From Sinorhizobium shofinae (lineage in GTDB: Bacteria; Pseudomonadota; Alphaproteobacteria; Rhizobiales; Rhizobiaceae): a DNA stretch of 64,000 nucleotides. Shown piece after piece: positions 39,793-47,490 of this stretch; position 1 is the stretch's first letter, and each line of letters opens with the position of its first letter. The DNA lies in contig MBFK01000094.1 of NCBI GenBank assembly GCA_001704765.1, positions 21,828-85,827 on the forward strand, in the 5' to 3' direction. The position numbers were made by a program, and so were the translations under genes. The notes under the pieces were generated by a model. The model saw nothing but the letters and a program-made list of their open reading frames with translations. It searched no databases and was not told the DNA's origin.

Positions 39793-40632
39793 TTACTGTT
39801 TTATCGGAACCCACATCTCGACGACGCCCATGCCGGAATCCGGGTCGAACCGCTCGTCGTAGCGTTCGATGAGATCGGGCGTATCGCCGTGCTCGAGACC
39901 GGACTGCGGAAACCACGTTCCGAAGATCTGCTGGGCCGTGGTCGAGATCGCCGAGATGTGACCTCGATGCAGGAACACGGCATAGCGCTGCTTCGGCAGC
40001 TTCAAGGTGGAGAACCCATTCGGCAGTGCGTCCGCATCCTCGACTTCGACGGCCGCCATGTAGCGGAAGCTTCCGGCTTCGGCATCCGCATGGGTGCAGA
40101 CGCCATAGGCGACGTTGCCGCGCTGGCCCGGAATATGACCGAAATGGGTGTTGAAGCGTTGCCAGAGCGAAGGAATGCCTTCCGTGCGATTGTAAGCATA
40201 GGTTTCTTCAAGGCCGGCGAGGAGTAGGGCAGGGCCCTCCTCAAAGCGCGGCGGTTCGATTTTCAGATTGCGCGTATCGTTCATCCTGATGGGCTCCATC
40301 AATTCGATGTTGCGAACATGCCTTTGCTTGCGGATCGATTCGGGTGTCACGCCGAACTGCTCGCGAAAGGCACGGGTGAATGCCTCGTGCGAGCCGTAGC
40401 CCGCATCGAGCGCCACCTCGAGAATGGTGGAGTTGCCGTTCGCCAGCAGAAGCGCAGCCCAGCTCAGGCGACGCCCGCGGATATAGGCGCTGATCGAACG
40501 GCCGGTCGACAGGCCGAAGACGCGCGACAAGTGATAGCGCGACAGGCCGGCGGAGTCGGCAATCTGCTCCAGCGTTATATCCTTCGCGAAATGGCTCTCG
40601 ATGAACCAGATCGCCCGTCCGATGGCACTCAT
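39793..40632 (-). CDS. AraC-family regulator with GyrI-like effector-binding domain
   Basis: 279 residues. Two AraC helix-turn-helix units lie at the N-terminus (about 1-105: ITLEQIADSAGLSRYHLSRV, and VALDAGYGSHEAFTRAFREQ then FGVTPESIRK). The C-terminal half (about 120-279) is a GyrI/SbmC-like ligand-binding domain ending DSGMGVVEMWVPIKQ, as in multidrug-binding regulators of the Rob/BmrR type. It probably senses small hydrophobic or cationic compounds. GGGAG six bases before the ATG at 40632 fixes the start. Its own target is not evident; the VOC pseudogene is divergent. Confidence 0.87.
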   Translation of the reverse strand: MSAIGRAIWFIESHFAKDITLEQIADSAGLSRYHLSRVFGLSTGRSISAYIRGRRLSWAALLLANGNSTILEVALDAGYGSHEAFTRAFREQFGVTPESIRKQRHVRNIELMEPIRMNDTRNLKIEPPRFEEGPALLLAGLEETYAYNRTEGIPSLWQRFNTHFGHIPGQRGNVAYGVCTHADAEAGSFRYMAAVEVEDADALPNGFSTLKLPKQRYAVFLHRGHISAISTTAQQIFGTWFPQSGLEHGDTPDLIERYDERFDPDSGMGVVEMWVPIKQ

Positions 40633-40819
40633 GTTCACTCCCGTGGTAGACGACCTAGCTCTTACGGTTTTATCGGAGGGCGCGTTTGATCGCCGTTGCT
40701 CGATTGTGGGGAAATAGCGCCGCGCGTCGACGGCAAATTTGGCCCGCCGGCGCCGATTGCGTCCCAACAAACCGTCCGTCCGGCTCGACCAAGGGATTCC
40801 GTGGCCTACGTTCAAAGCC

Positions 40820-41200
40820 ATGGCAACGTTTGGCGCTTTATTTCGTGGGATCGATGTGGTCTCGATCTCGGTGACCGACCTTGATCGTGCCCGAGATTTT
40901 TACGGCGAGGTGCTCGGCTTCTGGCCGCCGCACTACGACCTGCCCCGAAGCCGGCTGGATCGAGTTCTCTGCCGGCGGAGCAGGCGGCAACGTTTTGGTG
41001 ACTTTGGCCGCGAGCGGCTGGACACCCTCCTCGGGGACAACCCTCGTCCTGTCAGTGGAGGATTGCCACGCGGCGGTTGAGGAACTGCGTCGCCGCGGCG
41101 TCCAGTGCGAGGATAGACAGGTGTTCCCGGCTTCGTGACCTTTGCGAGTTTCTACGATCCGTTCGGCAATCGCCTGCAAATGTGCGCCCAGCTCAGGCAA
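40820..41200 (+). pseudogene. Glyoxalase/VOC-family protein with two compensating frameshifts
   Basis: The first frame gives MATFGALFRGIDVVSISVTD, then LDRARDFYGEVLGFWPPHYD, typical of the VOC fold. At about 40943 it shifts: EAGWIEFSAGGAGGNVLVTL, then VEDCHAAVEELRRRGVQCED continue in the next frame. At about 41128 one base appears to be missing in a run of C/G and FVTFASFYDPFGNRLQMCAQ resumes in a third frame. All parts of a ~125-residue single-domain dioxygenase/glyoxalase-like protein are thus present but not in one frame. Either it is a recent pseudogene or the sequence contains errors. It is divergent from the AraC/GyrI regulator. Confidence 0.8.
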
Positions 41201-41218
41201 ACGAGACCCGTGTTGCCG

Positions 41219-41911
41219 TTAGCGAGGGTCCCGCGGACCGTAGGCGGCCATGAAGACGCGGATGGCCGATACGACGTTCTTCTCGATCTGATCGGCGGGC
41301 AGCGCGTCGCACATCCCGAACAGGCGGCCCTTGAAGAGGCCGGCCATGGAAAGCTCGATGAACTGCTTCGCGGCCAGTTCCGTATCATCGATCGAGAGCG
41401 TGCCTGCCGCCACCTGCTGGTCGAGATAGGCCTTCAGCACCGTGTAGCCGTTTTCCGGCGTGGCGGTGAAAAAGCGTTGCGCGAGCCGCGGCATGCGGTC
41501 GATCACTCCAAGCACTGTCCTCATTGCACGGATCGTGTAGTCGGAGGTTATGCTGGTTACGAGAGTCACGGCGAAATCGTGAAGTGCTTCCTCAATCGGC
41601 TCAATGTCGTTCAGCGACTGCTTGATGCTGCTGACGATACGGCTGCGCTCCCGGGCGATGAGCGCCTCGAAAAGGTCTTCCTTGTTCTCGAAATAAACGT
41701 ACAGCGTGCCCTTCGAAACGCCCGCCTCCCGCGTGATATCGTTCATGCTGGCGGCGTCGAAATTGCTTCGCATGAAAACGCGTTTGGCGCCTTCGAGGAT
41801 CTGCTCGCGTTTGACCGGGTCCTCGCCGGCGGCGCGTCGGCCGCTGCCCGAAGGATGCTGCTCCTGGTGCTGCAGGGACTTTTCCTGCTGTGCGCTTTTC
41901 GCTGACGTCAT
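41219..41911 (-). CDS. emrR: TetR-family repressor of the EmrAB efflux pump
   Basis: 230 residues. Helix-turn-helix domain about 35-80: REQILEGAKRVFMRSNFDAA, then MNDITREAGVSKGTLYVYFE and NKEDLFEALI. The rest is a helical ligand-binding domain. It is divergent from emrA, and the intergenic region holds two copies of the palindrome TCGAACCG-N2-CGGTTCGA, one near each start, which fits autoregulation plus pump repression. In S. meliloti EmrR is a TetR-type repressor of emrAB relieved by luteolin and linked to root colonisation; the same arrangement here supports the name. The ATG at 41911 is preferred; the frame is open to 42046 through the operator region. Confidence 0.88.
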   Translation of the reverse strand: MTSAKSAQQEKSLQHQEQHPSGSGRRAAGEDPVKREQILEGAKRVFMRSNFDAASMNDITREAGVSKGTLYVYFENKEDLFEALIARERSRIVSSIKQSLNDIEPIEEALHDFAVTLVTSITSDYTIRAMRTVLGVIDRMPRLAQRFFTATPENGYTVLKAYLDQQVAAGTLSIDDTELAAKQFIELSMAGLFKGRLFGMCDALPADQIEKNVVSAIRVFMAAYGPRDPR

Positions 41912-42047
41912 GATAGCCGGACGTTTCCACTCCTGTAGATCACGATGATCCTGGAGCCCAAACCCAAAACCATAAACGTGATCGATTCCGATGAAAAGCA
42001 AGGGGCGCGGACAGGAACCCCGCGGATTTTTTACCTTGCTCGTCACT

Positions 42048-42065
42048 TCGAACCGCTCGGTTCGA
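42048..42065. promoter_or_regulatory. EmrR operator 1
   Basis: TCGAACCG-CT-CGGTTCGA, a perfect 18-bp palindrome, 137 bases before the emrR start. It shares its half-sites with operator 2, which lies 44 bases further on. Confidence 0.8.
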
Positions 42066-42109
42066 TTTACTCTTGATATGCGACGTAAAAGGCATTATGT
42101 CAAGGTCAA

Positions 42110-42127
42110 TCGAACCGAACGGTTCAG
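42110..42127. promoter_or_regulatory. EmrR operator 2
   Basis: TCGAACCG-AA-CGGTTCAG, the same palindrome with one half slightly changed, 35 bases before the emrA start, where it would cover the emrA transcription start. A minus-strand TTGACA (complement of 42098-42103) just beside it may be the -35 of emrR. Confidence 0.8.
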
Positions 42128-42161
42128 TTCAATTTAGCTAATTTAGCCAAAACGGTGTCCC

Positions 42162-43376
42162 ATGTCCGCTTCCAGCACCTCCAGCGTTGCGCGAGTCCGT
42201 CCTGTCGGCGACGATTTCGAAGTCGCCGATATTCCGAACACAGAGGCCAAGGCCCCGACCAGCGAGGCCCCACCGGTGACGGAGCGCCCGGCCGCTGAGG
42301 TTGCTGCTCCCCCGAAGAAACGTCGCAAGCCGATCCTTCCGGCGATCGGGCTGGCGCTGCTCGCCGCCGGGGCCTGGTACGGCTACGACTGGTGGACCAA
42401 CGGTCGCTTCATGGTTTCGACCGACGACGCCTATATCGAGGGCGACATCGCGACCATCTCTCCGAAAGTCTCCGGCTATGTCGCCAAGGTCGATGTGGTC
42501 GCCAACCAGCACGTGAAGGCGGGCGATCCGCTCGTCACCCTCGAGGATGGCGACTATCGCATCGCGGCGGAACAGGCCGAGGCGCAGATCGCGACGCAGA
42601 AGCTGGCGCTGAGCCGTTTCGATGCGCAGATCGCCGGGGCCAAGGCAAGTCTCAGCCAGGCCGAGGCGCAGAAGAAGGCCTTCGAAGCTACGGTCAGAGG
42701 CGCCGAGCTCACGCAGAAGCGCGCCAGCGACCTGCAGTCCAGGGCTTTCGGAACGGATGCTTCGCGTGACAGCGCCGAGGTCGCGCTCGATCAGGCGCGA
42801 GCAAATCTCGTCGGCGCCGAAGCCAACATCGCCGCGGCCAGAGCCAATATCACCGTACTCGAGGCGCAGCGTACCGAAGCGGAAAGCACGATCCGTTCGC
42901 TGGAGCTTGCGCGCGACAAGGCGAACCGCGATCTCGGCTTCACCGTGCTCAAGGCGCCCTATGACGGCGTCATCGGCAATGTCTCCGTTCAGGTCGGCGA
43001 CCTCGTCTCGGCCGGCCAGCGCCTTGCCGCTCTGGTGCCGGTGGACCAGCTCTATGTGGATGCGAATTTCAAGGAAACGCAGATCGCGCATCTGGTCCCC
43101 GGATCCAAGGTCCAGGTCCATGTCGATGCCTATGACGAGCACCCGATCGAGGGCACCGTCGCATCGATTTCGCCGGCCTCCGGCTCGGTCTTCTCGCTGC
43201 TGCCGGCGGAGAACGCCACCGGCAACTTTACCAAGGTCATCCAGCGCGTGCCGGTTCGGATCACGCTTCCTGCCGACGCGCTCGCCAAGGGCAACCTGCG
43301 GGCGGGCCTGAGCGTCGTGGTCGATGTCGATACCCGCACGGCGCCGGAACCGGCGAGGGTCGCCGAGGCGAAGTAA
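42162..43376 (+). CDS. emrA: EmrA/HlyD-family membrane fusion protein
   Basis: 404 residues. A cytoplasmic N-terminus of about 60 residues rich in Ala/Pro/Glu, one membrane anchor (RRKPILPAIGLALLAAGAWY), the biotinyl-lipoyl-like half DDAYIEGDIATISPKVSGYV, a long coiled-coil hairpin rich in Ala/Gln/Glu (about 140-270), and the second half LGFTVLKAPYDGVIGNVSVQ with VGDLVSAGQRLAALVP. It bridges EmrB to an outer membrane channel. It is followed after 27 bases by emrB. Expressed from the promoter controlled by the EmrR operators upstream. Confidence 0.92.
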   Translation: MSASSTSSVARVRPVGDDFEVADIPNTEAKAPTSEAPPVTERPAAEVAAPPKKRRKPILPAIGLALLAAGAWYGYDWWTNGRFMVSTDDAYIEGDIATISPKVSGYVAKVDVVANQHVKAGDPLVTLEDGDYRIAAEQAEAQIATQKLALSRFDAQIAGAKASLSQAEAQKKAFEATVRGAELTQKRASDLQSRAFGTDASRDSAEVALDQARANLVGAEANIAAARANITVLEAQRTEAESTIRSLELARDKANRDLGFTVLKAPYDGVIGNVSVQVGDLVSAGQRLAALVPVDQLYVDANFKETQIAHLVPGSKVQVHVDAYDEHPIEGTVASISPASGSVFSLLPAENATGNFTKVIQRVPVRITLPADALAKGNLRAGLSVVVDVDTRTAPEPARVAEAK

Positions 43377-43403
43377 GCGCAAGCACGCGAAGGAGTAGCG
43401 GAA

Positions 43404-44993
43404 ATGGCTGCGACGGCAACAGCGGGCTCGGTGCCGACAAGCGGCGCCGGGGCCGAGGAGCGCATGGATCCGCGGCGACTCATCGCCTTTTTCGCGATGG
43501 TCGTCGGCATGTTCATGGCGATTCTCGACATCCAGATCGTCTCGGCCTCGCTCGCCGAAATCCAGGCGGGTCTTTCCGCCGGATCAGACGAAATCGGCTG
43601 GGTGCAGACTTCCTACCTGATCGCCGAAGTCATCATGATCCCGCTGTCGGGGACGCTCGCCCGGATCGTTTCGACGCGCGTGCTCTTTTCCGTCGCCGCC
43701 GCCGGCTTCACCGCCTCCAGCGCGCTTGCCGCAACCGCCACCAATATCGACCAGATGATCGTCTATCGGGCGATCCAAGGCTTCATCGGCGGCGGCATGA
43801 TCCCCTCGGTCTTCGCCGCCGCCTTTACGATCTTCCCGCCGTCGAAGCGAAATATCGTCTCGCCGATCATCGGTCTGATCGCGACGCTCGCTCCGACCAT
43901 CGGTCCGACGGTCGGCGGCTATCTGAGCCATGCCTTCTCCTGGCACTGGCTGTTTCTCGTCAACGTCATCCCCGGCATCGTCGTCGCAACGCTGACCTGG
44001 ATTTTCATCGATTTCGACGAGCCGGAACTGGGACTGATCAAGAAGTTCGACTGGTGGGGGCTGTTCTCGATGGCGATCTTCCTCGGCTCGCTCGAATATG
44101 TGCTGGAGGAGGGCAATGCCAACGATTGGTTCAATGACGACCACATCGTCATCGGCGCGGTCGCCACGGCTGTTGCCGCCGCCATTTTCTTTTACCGGGC
44201 CTTCAAGGTGGAGTTTCCGGTGGTCGATCTCAGGGCCTTTGCCAATCGCAATTTTACCTTCGGCTCGTTGTTCTCCTTCGTGATGGGCATTGGCCTCTAC
44301 GGCCTTACCTATCTCTATCCGCTCTATCTGGGGCGCATCCGCGGCTATGATTCGCTGATGATCGGCGAGACGATGTTCGTCTCCGGCCTGGCCATGTTCC
44401 TCACGGCTCCGGTTGCGGGCTTCCTGGCTGGTCGTCTCGACCCGCGCGTGATGATGACCATCGGCTTTGCCGGCTTTGCGGCGGGCACCTGGACGATGAG
44501 TCAACTCACCGCCGATTGGGACTTCTGGGAACTGCTCGTCCCGCAGATCTTGCGCGGCTGCTCGCTGATGCTCTGCATGGTGCCGATCAACAATATCGCG
44601 CTCGGCACGCTGGCGCCGGCGCGCATCCGCAATGCCTCCGGCCTCTTCAACCTGACGCGCAACCTCGGCGGAGCCGTCGGCCTCGCGATCATCAACACGA
44701 TCCTGACGCAGCGCCAGGATCTCCACTATGCGCGCCTTTCCGAACATATCCAGTGGGGCAACCCGGAGGCGGTCGATCGGTTGAACAATATGACGTCGAA
44801 CTTCAATGCCTACGGCCTCGACGGCGCGACGGCCGCCGTCAAGCAACTGGCCGCGATGGTCCAGCAGCAGGCCGTGATCATGTCCTTCATCGACGTGTTC
44901 CTGATGCTGACTGTCCTGTTCCTGGCGATGGTCCTCGGCGTGCTGATGATCAAGAAGCCGGAGGGCGCCGGTCCTGGAGGAAGTGGGCACTAA
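43404..44993 (+). CDS. emrB: MFS drug:H+ antiporter, DHA2 family (14 membrane segments)
   Basis: 529 residues. It opens FFAMVVGMFMAILDIQIVSA, with the LDIQIVSASLAEIQ motif of DHA2 transporters, then SDEIGWVQTSYLIAEVIMIP, motif C-like PTIGPTVGGYLSHAFSWHWLF and the late NLTRNLGGAVGLAIINTIL. It exports hydrophobic compounds using the proton gradient. With EmrA it forms a tripartite pump; in S. meliloti the orthologous pump responds to flavonoids such as luteolin. No outer membrane partner gene is adjacent. Confidence 0.93.
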   Translation: MAATATAGSVPTSGAGAEERMDPRRLIAFFAMVVGMFMAILDIQIVSASLAEIQAGLSAGSDEIGWVQTSYLIAEVIMIPLSGTLARIVSTRVLFSVAAAGFTASSALAATATNIDQMIVYRAIQGFIGGGMIPSVFAAAFTIFPPSKRNIVSPIIGLIATLAPTIGPTVGGYLSHAFSWHWLFLVNVIPGIVVATLTWIFIDFDEPELGLIKKFDWWGLFSMAIFLGSLEYVLEEGNANDWFNDDHIVIGAVATAVAAAIFFYRAFKVEFPVVDLRAFANRNFTFGSLFSFVMGIGLYGLTYLYPLYLGRIRGYDSLMIGETMFVSGLAMFLTAPVAGFLAGRLDPRVMMTIGFAGFAAGTWTMSQLTADWDFWELLVPQILRGCSLMLCMVPINNIALGTLAPARIRNASGLFNLTRNLGGAVGLAIINTILTQRQDLHYARLSEHIQWGNPEAVDRLNNMTSNFNAYGLDGATAAVKQLAAMVQQQAVIMSFIDVFLMLTVLFLAMVLGVLMIKKPEGAGPGGSGH

Positions 44994-45012
44994 GGTGCGA
45001 GTCCTTTTGTGC

Positions 45013-45119
45013 CCCCTCATCCGCCTGCCGGCACCTTCTCCCCGCAAGCGGGGACAAGGGACAAGTGGTGCACTCCAAGCTCCCTCGCCCCGCTTGCGGG
45101 GAGAGGGTTAGGGTGAGGG
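45013..45119. repeat. RIME1-like rhizobial intergenic repeat (long form)
   Basis: 107 bp, beginning CCCTCATCCGCCTGCCGGCA and ending GGGTTAGGGTGAGGG, containing two hairpins, CCCCGCAAGCGGGG and CCCCGCTTGCGGGG, separated by about 36 bases. Length and double palindrome agree with RIME1 elements. The element follows emrB and may serve as its transcription end. Shorter relatives are at 1602-1659 and 59176-59235. Confidence 0.8.
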
Positions 45120-45224
45120 CAGATCCCGCACAATAGAACTGGCATACTTTACGCTCTGCAAGCGTTGCTGCAAAATCCCGCCATGCTTGAGCCGTCTCAG
45201 TTGGTTCAAGGCGCGCGGGGCACC

Positions 45225-46343
45225 ATGAACGACAATCTATTGCCTGAGCCATCCAGGCGGACATTTCTTGCCGGTGCGGCGGGCCTCGGTCTTTCCCTGA
45301 TCGCAGGCGGCGGACGTGCGGCAGCCACGCCTCCGGTCGACGCCACTTTTCTCTTTTCCTGTGACATCCATGCCTGCATCGTTTCGACGGAAGGCCTCGC
45401 GCCGAATTGCGAGCAGGAAGGCAAGACCGACGCCAATCTGTTGCGCCACGTTGCGGCGCTCAACGCGGTTTCCGGCCAGCACTGGCCGGAAACGATCGAC
45501 GGAAACCCAAGCGGCCTTGCCAGCGCAGGAGCGAAGATTGCCCGGCCGTTCGGCCTGGTGCTCGGCGGCGATATCACCGACGACGGCGGCGGTCAGATTC
45601 GCGAGCCGCGCGAGGGGCGGCAGTTGCAGCAGTTCCAGAGCCGTTACGAGCACGGTGTCGGGCCGCATCATATCCACTATCCCGTCTATGTCGGCCTCGG
45701 AAACCATGATCTCGACCAGGACGGCGCGCCACCGAACGTCGACTGGTATCGCCGCGAATTGCGGGACTATGTGGAGCTTACCCATCGTCAGTCAGTGTTC
45801 TACAAGCCGCGCGTGCCCGTCTCGAACTACGATCCGCTCTCCGACAACTATTCCTGGGACTGGGGCGGTCTTCATCTCGTGCAATTGCAGCGCTTCGGCG
45901 GGGACGAGAACAAGGGAGCCGTCAGCGGCCTGCCATGGCTGAAGCGCGATCTCGCCGCTTACGCCGCCGACGGCCGCCCGGTTGTGCTGTTCCAGCATTA
46001 TGGCTGGGATGCGTTCTCGACCGAGGTCTGGGATGCCGCGGCAAAAACCTTCGACGATCACGGCGAAGGCGAGCCGCATTGGTGGAGCCCGGCTGAGCGC
46101 GGTGCCTTGCTCGAGGCGCTCAAGGGCTACAATGTTATCGGGCTCTTCCACGGTCACGAGCATGACCGGGTGATGGCCTATCGCGCCGGTGAACTCGATG
46201 TCTTCAAGCCCAAGGCCGCCTATCTCGGCGGCTTCGCGCTGGCGCGGGTGACCGACAAATTCCTGGATGTCGTCTTTGGCGAAGCGCGTGGTGAGACGGG
46301 CCACATCGCCTTCACGCACGCCTTCAGCAAGCGTTTCGACTGA
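45225..46343 (+). CDS. Tat-exported metallophosphoesterase
   Basis: 372 residues. A twin-arginine signal peptide is evident: PSRRTFLAGAAGLGLSLIAGG followed by cleavage near GRAAA. The calcineurin-like phosphoesterase ligands follow: FSCDIHAC (D-x-H), VLGGDITDDGG, VGLGNHDLD and the distal FQHYGWD and GLFHGHEHDR. It is a periplasmic hydrolase of phosphate mono- or diesters; the substrate is unknown. The ATG at 45225 places the twin Arg at residues 11-12, which is why it is preferred to 45183. It stands alone between the emr pump and the xylose genes. Confidence 0.85.
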   Translation: MNDNLLPEPSRRTFLAGAAGLGLSLIAGGGRAAATPPVDATFLFSCDIHACIVSTEGLAPNCEQEGKTDANLLRHVAALNAVSGQHWPETIDGNPSGLASAGAKIARPFGLVLGGDITDDGGGQIREPREGRQLQQFQSRYEHGVGPHHIHYPVYVGLGNHDLDQDGAPPNVDWYRRELRDYVELTHRQSVFYKPRVPVSNYDPLSDNYSWDWGGLHLVQLQRFGGDENKGAVSGLPWLKRDLAAYAADGRPVVLFQHYGWDAFSTEVWDAAAKTFDDHGEGEPHWWSPAERGALLEALKGYNVIGLFHGHEHDRVMAYRAGELDVFKPKAAYLGGFALARVTDKFLDVVFGEARGETGHIAFTHAFSKRFD

Positions 46344-46389
46344 GAGGTTAACGCGCAACTTTCACAGGCTTTCTTGTTCTCTCGATATT

Positions 46390-46409
46390 TTTGATTTACG
46401 TACATCAAA
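46390..46409. promoter_or_regulatory. Palindrome before the LacI-type gene (candidate operator)
   Basis: TTTGATTTACGTACATCAAA is an inverted repeat matched in 9 of 10 half-site positions around the central TACGTA, 34 bases before the regulator start. It is a plausible autoregulatory operator for the LacI-family protein or for another regulator of the xylose genes. Confidence 0.55.
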
Positions 46410-46442
46410 TCTTCCTCTAAGGGGGTGTCCAAGGAGGAAAAG

Positions 46443-47480
46443 ATGCGACCGACCGTTCACGATATCGCCGCAGAGGCAGGCGTCAGCCTGGCCACCGTCG
46501 ACCGGGTTCTGAACAACCGCCCGGGCGTCAGGTCCGTGACGCGCGATAAGGTCGAGCGGGCGATCGCGACGCTCGGCTATGTGCGTGACGTTGCTGCGGC
46601 CAATCTCGCCAAGGGCCGCAGCTATTCCCTGATTTTCATCCTGCCCGCCGGCGAAAATTCCTTCATGCGCGGGCTCGAGGCGGAGGTGAGAGCCGCCAGG
46701 GCGCGCTTGGCGGCGGAGCGGACCGAAATCGCCATTCTCTGTGTTCCCGCTTTCGACGTGTGCGCCATGGCGGATGCGCTGGCAGAGGCGCGTCGACAAC
46801 GGCCTGCCGGCGTCGCGGTCGTTGCGGTTGACGCCCCGGAGGTGGCGCAAGCGGTCGAACATCTGCGCGAGGATGGGATTGCCGTGGTCACCCTCGTTTC
46901 GGACCTGCCGGGATCGACACGCGATCACTTCGCCGGTGTCGACAATATCGCAGCCGGGCGCACCGCCGGAAACCTGATGGGGCGCTTCCTGGGCGATCGC
47001 GCCGGGCCGGTTGCGGTGGTGGCGGGCTCGATGCTCGTGCGCGACCACAGGGAGCGGCTGGAAGGCTTTCAGGCGGTCATGCGCCAATGCTTCGACACCC
47101 GTTTGCTGCTGCCGGTCGTCGAGGGTCAGGACGATGCGGCCCTGGTCGAAAAACTCGTCAGCGCGCTGCTCGAGCGCCATCCGGATCTTGCCGGCATCTA
47201 CAGTCTCGGTGCGGGCAATCGCGGCCTCGTCGCCGCGCTCGAGAAAGCCGGCAGGGCTGAGGCGGTCTGCGCGATCGCTCACGAACTGACGCCCTATAGT
47301 CGCACCGCGCTCCTTTCGGGAGCGATCGACGTCCTGCTCAACCAGGACGCGGGCCACGAGGTTAGGAGCGCGATCCGGGTGCTGAAGGCGAAGGCCGACG
47401 GACTGGCGGTGATCGAGGCGCAGGAACGCATCCGCATCGACATTTTCCTGAAGGATAACCTGCCGATCGAGCAGGCATAG
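46443..47480 (+). CDS. LacI-family transcriptional regulator of the xylose genes
   Basis: 345 residues. The LacI-type DNA-binding domain is at the N-terminus: TVHDIAAEAGVSLATVDRVL, then NNRPGVRSVTRDKVERAI and the hinge helix VAAANLAKG. A periplasmic-binding-protein-like sugar sensor follows (about 60-345: FAGVDNIAAGRTAGNLMGRF). The ATG at 46443 is chosen because AAGGAGG lies just upstream; GTG at 46425 overlaps that site. xylB starts 10 bases after its stop, so regulator and kinase are cotranscribed. Xylose or xylulose as effector is inferred from this context only. Confidence 0.85.
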   Translation: MRPTVHDIAAEAGVSLATVDRVLNNRPGVRSVTRDKVERAIATLGYVRDVAAANLAKGRSYSLIFILPAGENSFMRGLEAEVRAARARLAAERTEIAILCVPAFDVCAMADALAEARRQRPAGVAVVAVDAPEVAQAVEHLREDGIAVVTLVSDLPGSTRDHFAGVDNIAAGRTAGNLMGRFLGDRAGPVAVVAGSMLVRDHRERLEGFQAVMRQCFDTRLLLPVVEGQDDAALVEKLVSALLERHPDLAGIYSLGAGNRGLVAALEKAGRAEAVCAIAHELTPYSRTALLSGAIDVLLNQDAGHEVRSAIRVLKAKADGLAVIEAQERIRIDIFLKDNLPIEQA

Positions 47481-47490
47481 GAGGACACCC

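Noticed and set aside
43584..45047. A 487-codon minus-strand frame opposite emrB
   Set aside because: His/Arg/Asp-rich shadow translation; emrB is intact on the plus strand.
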